Shown: positions 36,762-46,300 of the stretch, piece by piece
Layout: every line of letters starts with the position of its first letter
How positions within the stretch are numbered: the first letter of the stretch is position 1
Assembly (NCBI RefSeq): GCF_000969835.1
Contig: NZ_KQ033913.1
Span: forward strand, 936,194-1,000,193
Reading direction: 5' to 3'
Length of the DNA: 64,000 nt
From: Parabacteroides goldsteinii DSM 19448 = WAL 12034
Lineage (GTDB): Bacteria; Bacteroidota; Bacteroidia; Bacteroidales; Tannerellaceae
Made by a program: the position numbers and the translations under genes
The notes under the pieces: generated by a model
Seen by the model: the letters and a program-made list of their open reading frames with translations, nothing else
Databases searched by the model: none
What the model was told of the DNA's origin: nothing

Positions 36762-37682
36762 TTAATCTTCAATTGATAAATTAAGAACTTCACAAATAAT
36801 TGCCTGACGGGCGAACAATCCGTTGCGTGCCTGCTGGATGTAGTAGGCTTTCGGATTATCATCCACATCGTAAGCAATTTCGTTTACGCGGGGCAGGGGA
36901 TGAAGGATACGAAGGTTTTCACGGCTTCCTTCGAGCATCTTATTACGCAGGATATACACATTCTTTACCCGTTCATATTCTTCCAGGTCGGTAAAGCGTT
37001 CGCGCTGTACGCGGGTCATGTAAAGAATATCGGACTGGTTGATAACATCTTCATCGAATGTCGTATGTTCGTAATATTTGATGCCGTGCTCGTCGCAGAA
37101 ATTCTTGTATTCGTCCGGCATGCGAAGTTCGTCCGGAGCCACGAAATGAAAAGTTGGATTAAAATGTGACATGCCGACAATCAGCGAATGCACTGTCCGT
37201 CCGTATTTCAGGTCGCCCACCATGGTAATGTTCAGGTCGGTCAGTTTTCCCTGTGTCTTCTGAATGGAGTATAAATCGAGCATAGTCTGCGAGGGATGCT
37301 GATTGGCACCGTCGCCCGCATTGATGATAGGTATGTCCGTTACTTCGGATGCATAACGGGCAGCGCCTTCCAGATGATGTCTCATAATGATCAGGTCGAC
37401 ATAATTGCTGACCATCAGGATGGTATCTTTCAGCGTTTCCCCTTTGGAAGAACTGGTGGTAGAAGCATCCTGGAATCCGATCACTCGTCCGCCCAGGCGG
37501 TTGACAGCTGTTTCGAAGCTTAATCGCGTGCGTGTAGAGGGTTCAAAAAACAGGGTGGCAGCCACTTTGCCTTCCAGTAGCTTTCGGTTCGGATTTTCCT
37601 CAAACTTCCTGGCGTTATCCAGAATACGAAGAATGTCCTCTTTGGAACATTGATCGATAGAAACTAAACTTTTACTTTTCAT
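36762..37682 (-). CDS. pyrB: Aspartate carbamoyltransferase catalytic subunit
   Basis: A protein of 306 residues from the ATG at 37682 ([11 protein letters not shown]), the usual family N-terminus; an upstream ATG at 37709 would add nine residues. The carbamoyl phosphate site [12 protein letters not shown] is intact, as are the conserved [21 protein letters not shown] and HPLPRVNEI segments. It makes carbamoyl aspartate, the committed step of pyrimidine synthesis. It heads a four-gene unit with pyrI, a flavin reductase and an outer-membrane protein, behind a TACTTTTG promoter box. Confidence 0.97.
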   Translation of the reverse strand: MKSKSLVSIDQCSKEDILRILDNARKFEENPNRKLLEGKVAATLFFEPSTRTRLSFETAVNRLGGRVIGFQDASTTSSSKGETLKDTILMVSNYVDLIIMRHHLEGAARYASEVTDIPIINAGDGANQHPSQTMLDLYSIQKTQGKLTDLNITMVGDLKYGRTVHSLIVGMSHFNPTFHFVAPDELRMPDEYKNFCDEHGIKYYEHTTFDEDVINQSDILYMTRVQRERFTDLEEYERVKNVYILRNKMLEGSRENLRILHPLPRVNEIAYDVDDNPKAYYIQQARNGLFARQAIICEVLNLSIED

Positions 37683-37706
37683 TTTGTGTATAATCTGTCT
37701 TTCTTG

Positions 37707-37714
37707 CAAAAGTA
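37707..37714 (-). promoter_or_regulatory. Bacteroidales -7 box of the pyrB operon
   Basis: Reads TACTTTTG on the minus strand, matching TAnnTTTG, 24 bp before the ATG at 37682. Confidence 0.5.
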
Positions 37715-37720
37715 TAAAAA

Positions 37721-37746
37721 AAGCGGAGACTGAATAGCCTCCGCTT
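37721..37746 (-). terminator. Terminator of the alkaline phosphatase gene
   Basis: AAGCGGAG (37721-37728) pairs with CTCCGCTT (37739-37746). On the minus strand the stem is followed by a run of seven T, four bases past the phosphatase stop at 37751. It may also insulate the pyrB promoter beside it. Confidence 0.88.
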
Positions 37747-37750
37747 GTAT

Positions 37751-39445
37751 TTATTTCAGATATTCTGCCAGCTTCGTCGGAAGGTAGAATGTATTGTTCT
37801 TATCTACATAAACTACAACCGAGTTGAGCCGGACTTCTTCCTGTCCTTTTTTACCGATTGTGACGATATTGCTGAACGGGGTGATGTTGATTTGTTTCTT
37901 TTTATTTTTCACGACCAGAGAGGGAGAGCCTTTCTCGTCTTTTGCCGGAATAATCTCACATTTATAGTCTTCAAAGACCTCTGTGTGAGGAGCGAAGTTC
38001 TCTTCTGTCAGTTCGTCCAGTTTGTCACGGTCCATGCCGAACAAGGCGCACAGATATGCGTTCAGTTCGATGTTGGTGTGCATACCGATGGGAAGGCTGG
38101 CTTTGTCCGGGTGGTAAGCTGCCAGGAAAACGTCTTCACCGGTGTGTCCGCCGGTTGTAAATCCGAAACAGGTTTTTGATGTAAGCAGCTTAGACATGAA
38201 AGAGGTCAGCGAACCGCTGTAGAGGGAGCCTTTCCCTTCGGTGGTACGTTCGCTTTCAGGAATCGGGCTGTTCTTGTAGTCTTTGCAATGGTTCAATGCG
38301 TCCAGTTCTTCCGGGCTCAGTTCGAAACCGGCATATTCGCGGAAGATGTTCTGTACTTCGGAGTTGGGTTCACTGTTTACTTTCTTGGCGAAACCTTCTG
38401 CCGTCAGTTTATAAAGAGAGAATTGGTGGAACAGTTGATCTTTTGTAAGTTTATCATAACCTCCGCAAGAATAACGGCCGATGCTGATACCGCTGTTTCC
38501 GTGGTCGGGAACCATGATAACGGCTGTTTCTCCGTTCTGACGGGCAAATTCAAGTGCAGCACCACAGGCACGGTCGTAAGCCAGCATATCTGTTGCCATA
38601 CCGACAGGGTCGTTTGCATGGGCGGCCCAGTCTACTTTACTGCCTTCTACCATCAGGAAGAAACCTTCCGGGTTTTTAGACAGTTTCTTGATGGCGATAC
38701 GTGTCATTTCTTCCAGGTCCGGTTGCTGGGCCGGGTCGCGGTCGATGTCGTAAGCCATTTCGCGGTCACCGAATAAAGCCCACATATTGTTACCGCTGTA
38801 GTTACGCATACCGCTGATGTCGTTTTTAAACACACCATATCCGTTACCTTTCAGATAAGCTTCGCTTTCTTCCGGAAGAAGAGATGCGCCACCACCGATT
38901 ACAACATTCAGGTCGTTGTGAGCCATCTGCGGAGCAATCCATTCATATTTACCGCGGTTGTAGCTGTGGGCAGAGCAGTCTGCCGGTGTTGCATGCGGAA
39001 ATTCGCAGGTGAAAACAAGACCGGTCGATTTGCCCTGTGTCATCTTAGCAGCTTCCAAAACGGTGGTAAGCGGCTGGAAAGCGCGTTCGGGGTCGGTCGG
39101 GTAGATATCATTGTCTCCGTCGTGTTCCGGATAAGTGGAAACATAACCGGTACGGCTCGGATAGCCGGTCATATAGCAGGAAGTTGTCGGAGCGGAATCT
39201 CCGATAGGGGCATTTGAAGAGTGGGTACGCACGGTTCCGCACAGATACGGGTCCAGGTTCAGGTTGGGTTTGTCGGGGTTTGTGTACCATTGCAACCAGC
39301 GTGCCATAGAAACGGTAGCCAGTGAAGTTCCGTCCGGTATCAGAAGAATAACATTCTTGACCGGTTTTACGTTTTCTACATCCGCAGCTTTTGCCGGCAT
39401 GATGATGATTGCCAGTAGAAGCAGAAAAGTAATCGTCTTTTTCAT
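37751..39445 (-). CDS. Alkaline phosphatase (PhoA superfamily)
   Basis: A protein of 564 residues with a signal peptide ([20 protein letters not shown]) and the alkaline phosphatase metal and nucleophile motifs: the first metal ligand in [13 protein letters not shown], the nucleophile Ser in [13 protein letters not shown], the ligands in VPDHGNSG and the last His in GGHTGEDVF. It hydrolyses phosphate monoesters in the periplasm. The C-terminal 100 residues are an added beta-domain. It lies 19 bp after the M24 aminopeptidase and may share its transcript; a terminator follows. Confidence 0.92.
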   Translation of the reverse strand: MKKTITFLLLLAIIIMPAKAADVENVKPVKNVILLIPDGTSLATVSMARWLQWYTNPDKPNLNLDPYLCGTVRTHSSNAPIGDSAPTTSCYMTGYPSRTGYVSTYPEHDGDNDIYPTDPERAFQPLTTVLEAAKMTQGKSTGLVFTCEFPHATPADCSAHSYNRGKYEWIAPQMAHNDLNVVIGGGASLLPEESEAYLKGNGYGVFKNDISGMRNYSGNNMWALFGDREMAYDIDRDPAQQPDLEEMTRIAIKKLSKNPEGFFLMVEGSKVDWAAHANDPVGMATDMLAYDRACGAALEFARQNGETAVIMVPDHGNSGISIGRYSCGGYDKLTKDQLFHQFSLYKLTAEGFAKKVNSEPNSEVQNIFREYAGFELSPEELDALNHCKDYKNSPIPESERTTEGKGSLYSGSLTSFMSKLLTSKTCFGFTTGGHTGEDVFLAAYHPDKASLPIGMHTNIELNAYLCALFGMDRDKLDELTEENFAPHTEVFEDYKCEIIPAKDEKGSPSLVVKNKKKQINITPFSNIVTIGKKGQEEVRLNSVVVYVDKNNTFYLPTKLAEYLK

Positions 39446-39464
39446 GTGCTTGTATGTTTATAAA

Positions 39465-40646
39465 TTAATGTAATTGAATGATCTCTTCTTCGAAAAGTGT
39501 CAGTTTTTCCAATCCTGTTTCTGTCACCAGGAAACTGTTTTCAATGCCGACGGCTCCCACGCCCGGAATAACGAATTTGGGTTCGAGGGCAAATACCATA
39601 TTCGGTTGCAGTTCTTCTTTGGAGCGGGGCGTCAGTACCGGAAGTTCGTTGATTTGGATACCTATGCCGTGTCCTACGAATTTGGCCTGTTGCTTGGTTC
39701 CCATGAAGTTGGCTGCCAGCCCCTCTTTTTCGGCAATGCCGGCAGCAATAGTATACAGTTCCGAACAAACGACACCCGGACGGGCTGTGTTTTCGATTTC
39801 ATGTTGTATTGTCAGGGCTACCTGGTGGGCACGGTAGGCTTCTTCGGTCAGTTTGCCGACAGAGAATACGCGGGTCATGTCTGTCATATAAGATGTATAG
39901 TTCCCGGCCATATCGACCATGATAGCCGTACCTTCTTTCAGGACCGTGCCGTTGGCTCCGAGCGGACAGGAGGCATCCATGCCACCGCCACCCAGGGCGA
40001 AGTCGAAAGGAGAGGGAGCTTCGGCATTTTCTCCGGCCAGGATGCTTCCCATAAAGATATCCATATTGGCACCGAAAGCACGGAATAGTCCGATGGAACC
40101 GTTCTGGCGCATACGTCTTTCTATTTCGTACTGGAATTCGAGGTCGGTCATTCCCGGACGGAAACATTCCGGAACCTCGGAATATGTCTTGGCATGTTTT
40201 GCCGCCGAGATACGAAACTGGGCAATTTCCCATGGTGTTTTGATTTCACGCAAGGTCCGCATCAATGTAGTTGCATTGCCGGTTTCTTTGGGATTGAAAA
40301 TCGATTGCAGACGGATATAATCGTTGTATGTCAGCTCATCGGCTTCAAGAAGCAGCTTCTCCGGCATTTTTATTCCGCGGGCAGCGAATATCTCGGCTAT
40401 TTGCTCCGGTTTGCGGATATATTCGATTTGGTCGTTGCTTAATCCGTTAGGGCGTTTGACGAAGAACCAAGGCGTGCCTTCTACGGGCAGATAAAAATAT
40501 CCGCTATACACACGTCCGGTTGTATAATACAGGTTTACATCTACACTTAGCAGGCATGCATCCGCATTTATCTTTCGCATTGCCTGTTGCATACGACCCC
40601 ATTTCAATTGCAGGTCGCCGGTCAATTCTTTTTGTATCATCTCCAA
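39465..40646 (-). CDS. M24-family Xaa-Pro aminopeptidase
   Basis: A protein of 393 residues with a creatinase-like N-terminal domain (about 1-150) and the pita-bread M24 domain. Metal ligands are seen in MVDMAGNYTSYMTDMTR (two Asp), VGHGIGIQI (His), FALEPKF (Glu) and VGIENSFLV (Glu). It is predicted cytoplasmic, removing N-terminal residues next to proline. A TATCTTTG box on the minus strand lies 20 bp before the start. Confidence 0.9.
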   Translation of the reverse strand: MEMIQKELTGDLQLKWGRMQQAMRKINADACLLSVDVNLYYTTGRVYSGYFYLPVEGTPWFFVKRPNGLSNDQIEYIRKPEQIAEIFAARGIKMPEKLLLEADELTYNDYIRLQSIFNPKETGNATTLMRTLREIKTPWEIAQFRISAAKHAKTYSEVPECFRPGMTDLEFQYEIERRMRQNGSIGLFRAFGANMDIFMGSILAGENAEAPSPFDFALGGGGMDASCPLGANGTVLKEGTAIMVDMAGNYTSYMTDMTRVFSVGKLTEEAYRAHQVALTIQHEIENTARPGVVCSELYTIAAGIAEKEGLAANFMGTKQQAKFVGHGIGIQINELPVLTPRSKEELQPNMVFALEPKFVIPGVGAVGIENSFLVTETGLEKLTLFEEEIIQLH

Positions 40647-40666
40647 CTTTTATTTTTATGTGGCAT

Positions 40667-40674
40667 CAAAGATA
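40667..40674 (-). promoter_or_regulatory. Bacteroidales -7 box of the M24 aminopeptidase gene
   Basis: Reads TATCTTTG on the minus strand, exact TAnnTTTG, 20 bp before the ATG at 40646. Confidence 0.5.
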
Positions 40675-40719
40675 TTAAATTATTGCCGGGAAAAAGCAGG
40701 ATGGGATATTAAATGTTGA

Positions 40720-41037
40720 TTAAGAAATAGAAATCCACTTCTCCAGATTGCGTTCTTTTGCGCTGAAATTGGCACCGACCTTGACCAATTGTCTACCGTC
40801 GGTAGTGTAGGGGATCAGGTAGCCTTGAACACACTGACTTGTCCAAACTTGGTAACACTTGTCAGGGGATAGAACTTCAGATACTGGTCGACACTTTTCA
40901 GCACACCGTAGAAGGCTTTCAGGGTCTCCTTGTAGGCTTGGTGCAACTCCTTATCTTGCAAAGATTGGAGCAGCGGCTTGTCATATTCATCGACGAGTAC
41001 GACGACGGGATGACCTGTTAGCTCGGCTGCACGTTGT
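40720..41037 (-). pseudogene. Internal-deletion remnant of an AAA-ATPase_like/PD-(D/E)XK gene
   Basis: Read on the minus strand from 41037, one frame gives RAAELTGHPVVVLVDEYDKP, then LHQAYKETLKAFYGVLKS and SVTKFGQVSVF, the Walker B region of the family. It then jumps, with a frame change at about 40835, to KGYLIPYTTDGRQLVKVGAN and the family C-terminus, ending at the TAA at 40720-40722. The N-terminus and about 260 central residues are missing compared with the neighbouring complete gene (41147-42715), whose matching segments read VVVLIDEYDKPLL and KGYLIPYTVDSRQLVKVGAS. It cannot code for a working protein. Element 1 sequence abuts its broken 5' end. Confidence 0.85.
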
Positions 41038-41064
41038 ATCTGTTATAGGTTACAGATGCGATTG
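41038..41064. repeat. Fragment of intergenic element 1
   Basis: The last 27 bases of element 1 (hairpin TCTGTTATAGGTTACAGA plus GCGATTG) are joined directly to the interior of the ATPase remnant, marking a recombination or deletion junction. Confidence 0.7.
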
Positions 41065-41076
41065 CTTAAAAAACAA

Positions 41077-41118
41077 TCCCATCATGTTAAAGACCGTTTG
41101 TTCTTTGACATGATGGGA
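41077..41118. terminator. 17-bp inverted repeat made of two element 2 boxes
   Basis: TCCCATCATGTTAAAGA (41077-41093) faces TCTTTGACATGATGGGA (41102-41118) with one mismatch and an 8-base loop. Each arm is the conserved CATCATGTCAAAGA box of element 2. It lies 28 bp past the stop of the complete ATPase gene and can act as its terminator. Confidence 0.65.
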
Positions 41119-41146
41119 TAAAATCGAAAAGGATAATGGGGTATTG

Positions 41147-42715
41147 TCAGCAGAAAATGGCTTTCCATTCTCCGATATTGCGTTTTTCTTTGTCGAAGGA
41201 GGCACCGACTTTGACCAGTTGGCGACTGTCGACGGTGTAAGGAATCAGATAGCCTTTTTCGTCGATCTGCCGGAGAGCCTCGTCTACCGAACCGTCCAGT
41301 TTGAATTCGAATACATAGATATAATCGGTTGTCTTTACCACTGCATCCGCACGGCCGCGGGCACTACGTACTTCGGCATCTACATATTGTCCCAACAGTT
41401 TGAAGACAATGTAGAAGATTACCTGATAATGCCGTTCGGTTTTGCTGTTCAGTTCATAGGGAATACCTTCGAAGAAGGCGTGCAACCGTTCCATAAACGC
41501 ATCGACGTCGCTGGCACGCAACTCATCCCAGAACTTCCCGATGTAAAACGGAGCGGTCGATTCCGACAAAGGAGTATAATATGGAGTGATGAAATTCAGC
41601 CATCCGTATTTTACTTCAGCATTTGGGAAGTTGAGTGTATAGAAATCCTTTGCAGGGTCATAGCCTTTGATCGTCAGATACCCGCTCTGGTAGATGATCG
41701 GCACCGGATTATGAAAATCGGCCCGGTAATCGATCAGTGCAGCTGCCGGAACTTCTATACCGTCGAGTTGGCGCAGGTCGTAGTCGGTCTTTTTCAGCAT
41801 ATTTACCAGCATCGTCGGTGTTCCGGTAGCGAACCAGTAGCTGCTGAACCGTTTTTGAACCAATGCATTCAGTACGCTGAACGGGTTATAGATTCCATCC
41901 GAAAGGAATTCCGAGAAATGATATCCGTCGTAACGTTTCGTCATTTCGTTTACCGTTTGTTCGTACGTCAGTTTGTTCATGGTAGCAAGAGCGGCCAGTT
42001 CGGGTTGGAAATCGCGTTCGATCTCCGCCTTTGTCATACCGCAAATCGTTGCATAATCGGGAGCCATACTGATATCCATCAATTGGTTCAGGTTACTGAA
42101 AATCCCTAACTGCGAAAACTTGGTTACTCCGGTGATGAATACAAAACGCAGGTAACGGTCGGCATCTTTCAGGACGGTGTAAAAACCTGTCAGCATTTCG
42201 CGGTAAACGTCGTGCAGATCGTCGTTAAACAAGGTGCGCAGCAGGGGCTTATCGTATTCGTCGATCAGGACGACTACTTTCTCTCCTGTTTTCTCGCAGG
42301 CTTGTTGGATGATTTGCATGAAACGTGCGGAATACCCAACTTCTTTATCCGTTTCACCATACTTCTTTTCCCATTGAATAAAATGAGCATCAAGCACTTG
42401 CTCCAGGCTTCGTTTATTTTCATAGAATTGAGCATTCAGACTCAAATGAAGTACCGGATAAACTTTCCAATCCTTTTCGAGTTGTTCGATAGCCAGTCCC
42501 TTGAACAGGTCTTTCCGTCCGAGGAAATAGGCTTCGAGTGTCGAAAGGAGCAGGCTTTTACCGAAACGGCGCGGGCGGCTTAGGAAATAAGGTTTACCGG
42601 TAGTTACCATCCGGTAAACCAAATCTGTTTTATCCACATACAAAAAACCATCTTCTATTAAAGAGGTAAAATCCTGTATCCCTACCGGGAGTTTTCTGAT
42701 CGGCATTGTTTCCAT
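41147..42715 (-). CDS. AAA-ATPase_like / PD-(D/E)XK nuclease protein (DUF1703 type), copy 1
   Basis: A protein of 522 residues. The N-terminal AAA-ATPase_like domain (PF09820 type) has the family's unusual P-loop RPRRFGKS (47-54) and Walker B VVLIDEYD (to 154). The C-terminal PDDEXK_9-type nuclease domain has Asp457 in GRADAVV and Glu470/Lys472 in YVFEFKLDG. The class is found in many copies in Bacteroidales genomes and has no known function; defence or mobile-element roles have been proposed. A TATCTTTG promoter box lies 26 bp upstream. A related remnant follows downstream and a more distant copy lies at 48944-50617. Confidence 0.88.
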   Translation of the reverse strand: METMPIRKLPVGIQDFTSLIEDGFLYVDKTDLVYRMVTTGKPYFLSRPRRFGKSLLLSTLEAYFLGRKDLFKGLAIEQLEKDWKVYPVLHLSLNAQFYENKRSLEQVLDAHFIQWEKKYGETDKEVGYSARFMQIIQQACEKTGEKVVVLIDEYDKPLLRTLFNDDLHDVYREMLTGFYTVLKDADRYLRFVFITGVTKFSQLGIFSNLNQLMDISMAPDYATICGMTKAEIERDFQPELAALATMNKLTYEQTVNEMTKRYDGYHFSEFLSDGIYNPFSVLNALVQKRFSSYWFATGTPTMLVNMLKKTDYDLRQLDGIEVPAAALIDYRADFHNPVPIIYQSGYLTIKGYDPAKDFYTLNFPNAEVKYGWLNFITPYYTPLSESTAPFYIGKFWDELRASDVDAFMERLHAFFEGIPYELNSKTERHYQVIFYIVFKLLGQYVDAEVRSARGRADAVVKTTDYIYVFEFKLDGSVDEALRQIDEKGYLIPYTVDSRQLVKVGASFDKEKRNIGEWKAIFC

Positions 42716-42740
42716 GTTTCCGTTGTTTTAAGCACGAACA

Positions 42741-42748
42741 CAAAGATA
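42741..42748 (-). promoter_or_regulatory. Bacteroidales -7 box of ATPase copy 1
   Basis: Reads TATCTTTG on the minus strand, exact TAnnTTTG, 25 bp before the ATG at 42715. Confidence 0.5.
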
Positions 42749-42821
42749 AGATTATTACTTTTCTCTTGAAAGGAAAATAATAATGAATATAGTAATACCT
42801 ATTTGTTTCAATTTTATTCCA

Positions 42822-43184
42822 TCATGTCAAAGAACGCTTTTTATTGGCGCCACCTCCGCCCACGAAGCGGAACCGAGCCGGGAAACTGTCCCGGGGTGGC
42901 TGGTTCGATTGTTTGGTATTGTAACATCTGAATTCTTCTTTAGGGGTATTTGATATCGCAGAAATAAAGGCAAGGGTTTTTGTATCGAGTTGGCGGAACT
43001 GTTTGGCCAGTTTCGCTATTTCGGTGACAGATAACCTGCTACGGAGAAGTTGCCAGTCCGAAAATAAACCGTATTCCAGAACACGTTCTACAATATAAGA
43101 ACGGTGTTTTGTCCAATCCAGTTTACTCCGATCAGTATCTCAAAATAAATGGGGGGAAAACTTCTCAATGAAGTTGCTTACCAT
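42822..43184 (-). pseudogene. DUF6922-like small protein gene with a nonsense codon
   Basis: On the minus strand from the ATG at 43184 the frame reads MVSNFIEKFSPHLF, a TGA at 43142-43140, then DTDRSKLDWTKHRSYIVERV, LEYGLFSDWQLLRSRLSVTE, and TLAFISAISNTPKEEFRCYN, to a stop at 42822. The tract with VERVLEYG..SDWQLL and PKEEFRCY resembles DUF6922, short Bacteroidales proteins sometimes encoded next to AbiEii-type toxins; the name is from memory. The broken codon sits where the family, as I recall it, has Trp (HLFWD), so TGG to TGA is a likely change. The last 35 codons are element 1 sequence. No toxin gene is adjacent: the next gene is ATPase copy 1. Confidence 0.7.
42849..42902. repeat. Element 1 fragment (54 bp) inside the DUF6922-like frame
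   Basis: GCCACCTCCGCCCACGAAGC then GGAACCGAGCCGGGAAACTG then TCCCGGGGTGGCTG. This is the cloverleaf part of element 1 without the middle hairpin. It is read through in frame by the DUF6922-like gene. Confidence 0.8.
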
Positions 43185-43194
43185 ATCATCTCTC

Positions 43195-43260
43195 CAATCC
43201 CATCATGTCAAAGATCGTTCAGGCCGAAGCCTGCTTATTGTTTGTCGCCCGCTGGCGGCA
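43195..43260. repeat. Intergenic element 2, copy 1
   Basis: CAATCCCATCATGTCAAAGA then TCGTTCAGGCCGAAGCCTGC and ending CCGCTGGCGGC, with two small hairpins (AGGC-CGAA-GCCT and GCCcGCtgGCGGC type). It lies between the stop of fimbrillin paralogue 1 and the start of the DUF6922-like gene. The remaining 93 bp to 43353 hold a GGAATAGC/GCTATTCC hairpin (43268-43290), a likely terminator of the fimbrillin gene. Confidence 0.8.
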
Positions 43261-43353
43261 GATACGGAATAGCGATATGGGCTATTCCAGAAAACCGGTG
43301 GCTTTAAGAAGCCGGAGTTTGAGTTTGGGGGGCATATTCTTTGAAGTTATAGT

Positions 43354-46300
43354 TTATTTTTTGATACAGCGGACCGGTAAGGCCATTGATTTGGGATCTG
43401 CGATATAATCCAGGCGGCCTTCGTTGTTTGTATAAAAGCGATAGGCAAAGCTGTAATTTTGTTGACTTGAAGTCCAAGTCATTGCAACTACATTGTATCT
43501 CTGAGGACTGCTATTACCCGTAAAATAACCGCATGCCGGCAAATAGAGGTCAATTCCGTTGCTTCCAGTTATCTTTCTACCCGTATTAGTAACCCATGTC
43601 CCATTATTCTGCCATATCTTTGCCTCGTCAACAGTAGAAACTCGATAGCCTGCAGGGCATGGGTCGTAGAGTCCATTTTGCCACAATGTCTCTGCGTCGA
43701 CATGAGTTGTCCAATTGTTATTTTGACCGGTGAGATACTGTGGCTTGTTCCAATACAATAGATTTACAAATCCACTAAAAGTTTCACATCCAGGGTTTGT
43801 CGGATAACTACGTCCCCATTGATGATAATTCCCTCTATTAGTCTCAGAAACATTGCTTGAGGCAACCTGTGTTGCACCTTCATTGACCGGTGCCCACCAT
43901 TTTCCTCCCACCGATACGCAAGAATAATAAGGGCTGCCAGTTCCTGCCGGATACGGATAGATCGAGGCTCCGCGTATGATCTTATATTGCTTGATAGAGG
44001 TACCGTTGTATCTGATCTGCGGGTTTGCCTCATGCCATTGGTAAGCGGCATCGGTTCCGCTTGTGGCGTTAACAACGACGTTGAAAGTGTATTTGCGGCG
44101 GTTATTGACTTTCTTATCGGTTCTTGCCAGTTTGGAGTTATTCAGCCAAGTGTTTCCTCCGTTTGTACCATTACAATACGTACCGTTATAATTGGCATAA
44201 AAAGTCGGCGTAACAAACATGCCGTATACTTCAACAGTCATTGTTTTACCTCCTGTTCCTACACGTTGTTCACCTGCATTATCATAGGAGGAAAGATCTT
44301 TCGCTATCCATGGATTAGACTCTGTGATATTCACAGTCACTGTAGTCTTCAAGTTGGTGTTTTGCTTGTTAATGATAGTGAATGTTTTATTGCCGGACAC
44401 GCTTGTGGGGAAGTTGTCCTTATCCGGAACCAGACTTAATGTAAATGAGTATGTGGCATCGTCCGTATTAGTAGAACTATACGTAATCCAATTCTCACCG
44501 GATATCGAAGCCCCTCCCGGACAAGTACCGGAAATGGTGACGGATGGAACATTATAGTCTTGTCCGGCATTCAGGCTCAACGAGCTGGAAACACTTAATT
44601 CCGGTGCCTTAAAATTAGGTGTCACGGTAAATGTCCTGTCGGGACATCCGCTGATTTTGTTCTTCAATGTTACGATGGACGCTTTCTGTGTAGCGACTTG
44701 GTTTACAGCAGTCAGTGTCACGGTCGGTTCGCCGGCTGCGGGAGTACCCGGCAGTGAGAACCATCCGCTTCTACCGCCACTGCCCCAGTTCGACACGCTC
44801 CATGATGAAATACCTGTAGCAGATTTTACTTTGACGGTGCTGGTTTGTCCTCCTTTAGGATATAAAGAGATGCTTGCATTGTTGTTTGCCGCTCCGTTGA
44901 TCCTGATCTCTCCGTCTGCCATGGTGATAGGCAGGGCAACCGTCTTGGTGTTGTCGGAGTTGTAGATGGTGAGCGTCCCGGTACCGGAGTTGGCTGTAGA
45001 GGTAACGGTATAGTTCTGTGTCGTGTTTGTAGTCAGCGTATTGTTGGGGCTGACCGACAGGCCTGTTCCGCTGATGACAGCCTTCGATCCTCCGTAGCAA
45101 GTGGCCGAAATGGTCATGGTGGAGTTGGCTGCGTCGGTTTTGTAGAGAGTCAGGCGTGTGTTGTTAGCCAGTGCTATATTGCTTCCCGTGGGCAGGCTTC
45201 CGCTGATGCTTGCCGCCGTCTTTTTGAGAGTAGGTGTTCCCATGGTAGGCTGCACGGTGAATGTGGTGCTTGCTCCTCCGCGAATTTTGTTGGTGAGTGT
45301 CACGGTCGCCTTTTTGATGCTAACGTTGCCCAGGCTCGATTTTACTTTCACACCGACGGCCTTCACCGTCTTGGCGAAGTTGAGGTTGGCATCGCCGCCT
45401 GTGAGGTCGAACCATGCGTTGCCTCCTCCCCAGTTGATACTGGCCTGGAAGCCCTCGGGCGAGTTGACGGTGCTGTTTTGCGAGGTACCGAGCGTGACGG
45501 GCAGACCCGTAAGGTTGGTGGCCGTCATGGTGGCGACGGGTGCCTGCACGGTTACGGTCTGTATTTTGCTAGCGTCCGATTTGTTGACGATCTTGAAAGA
45601 ACCGCCGGTGGCATTGTTATTTAATGTGACGACATAGGTGTTCTCGTTGTTGTAGGTGTTTCCTCCCGTAACGGTCACTCCCGTAGCGTCGGTAATCATG
45701 CTTCCTCCGATAGCGGTTGCTTTGATCGTTATTTTCGAGCTCGATACCCGGTATAGCTTAATGGTGGAAGCGGCTGCCCCTGCCGTGAGTGTATTCTGTG
45801 TGGGGTCTGCTGCGCCAACTGTAACAAGCGCCGGTATGGTGTAGGCGGGTGTTACGACTACTTTGAGGTCGCCTCCGTTCACTATCTTGTTTTTGAGCGT
45901 AATGGTAGCCGGGCGTATCTGTGCCGTGGCGGTAGCAGTGGTTGCCGTCGCTTTGACCGTAACAGTTTTGTCTTTGCCCGCCTCGAATTCGGTGGCGGTA
46001 ATGTCGAACCACTGGCTTCCGCCGGTTTGTCCTTCGGGCTGCCATGCGGTAGCTGTCTTATCGATGGTGAAGCCTTCGTGCGAAGAGGCTTTGAATGTGG
46101 CCATCTGGTCTTTTGTTGCTGTCAGTGTGGCGGCCGTGGCTCCTGTCAGGTCGGAGCGCAATACGGTTACCGTGTAGTCTGTCATCTTTTCCTTGTCCGT
46201 ATAGTTTTTGGCATGGAGGGTGACGGTGGCTTCATTCGTTCCGTCCGGTAAAAGCGGTTTGAGAATATAATTTGCTTCGTTAGCCGTATTCTCTGCCGGT

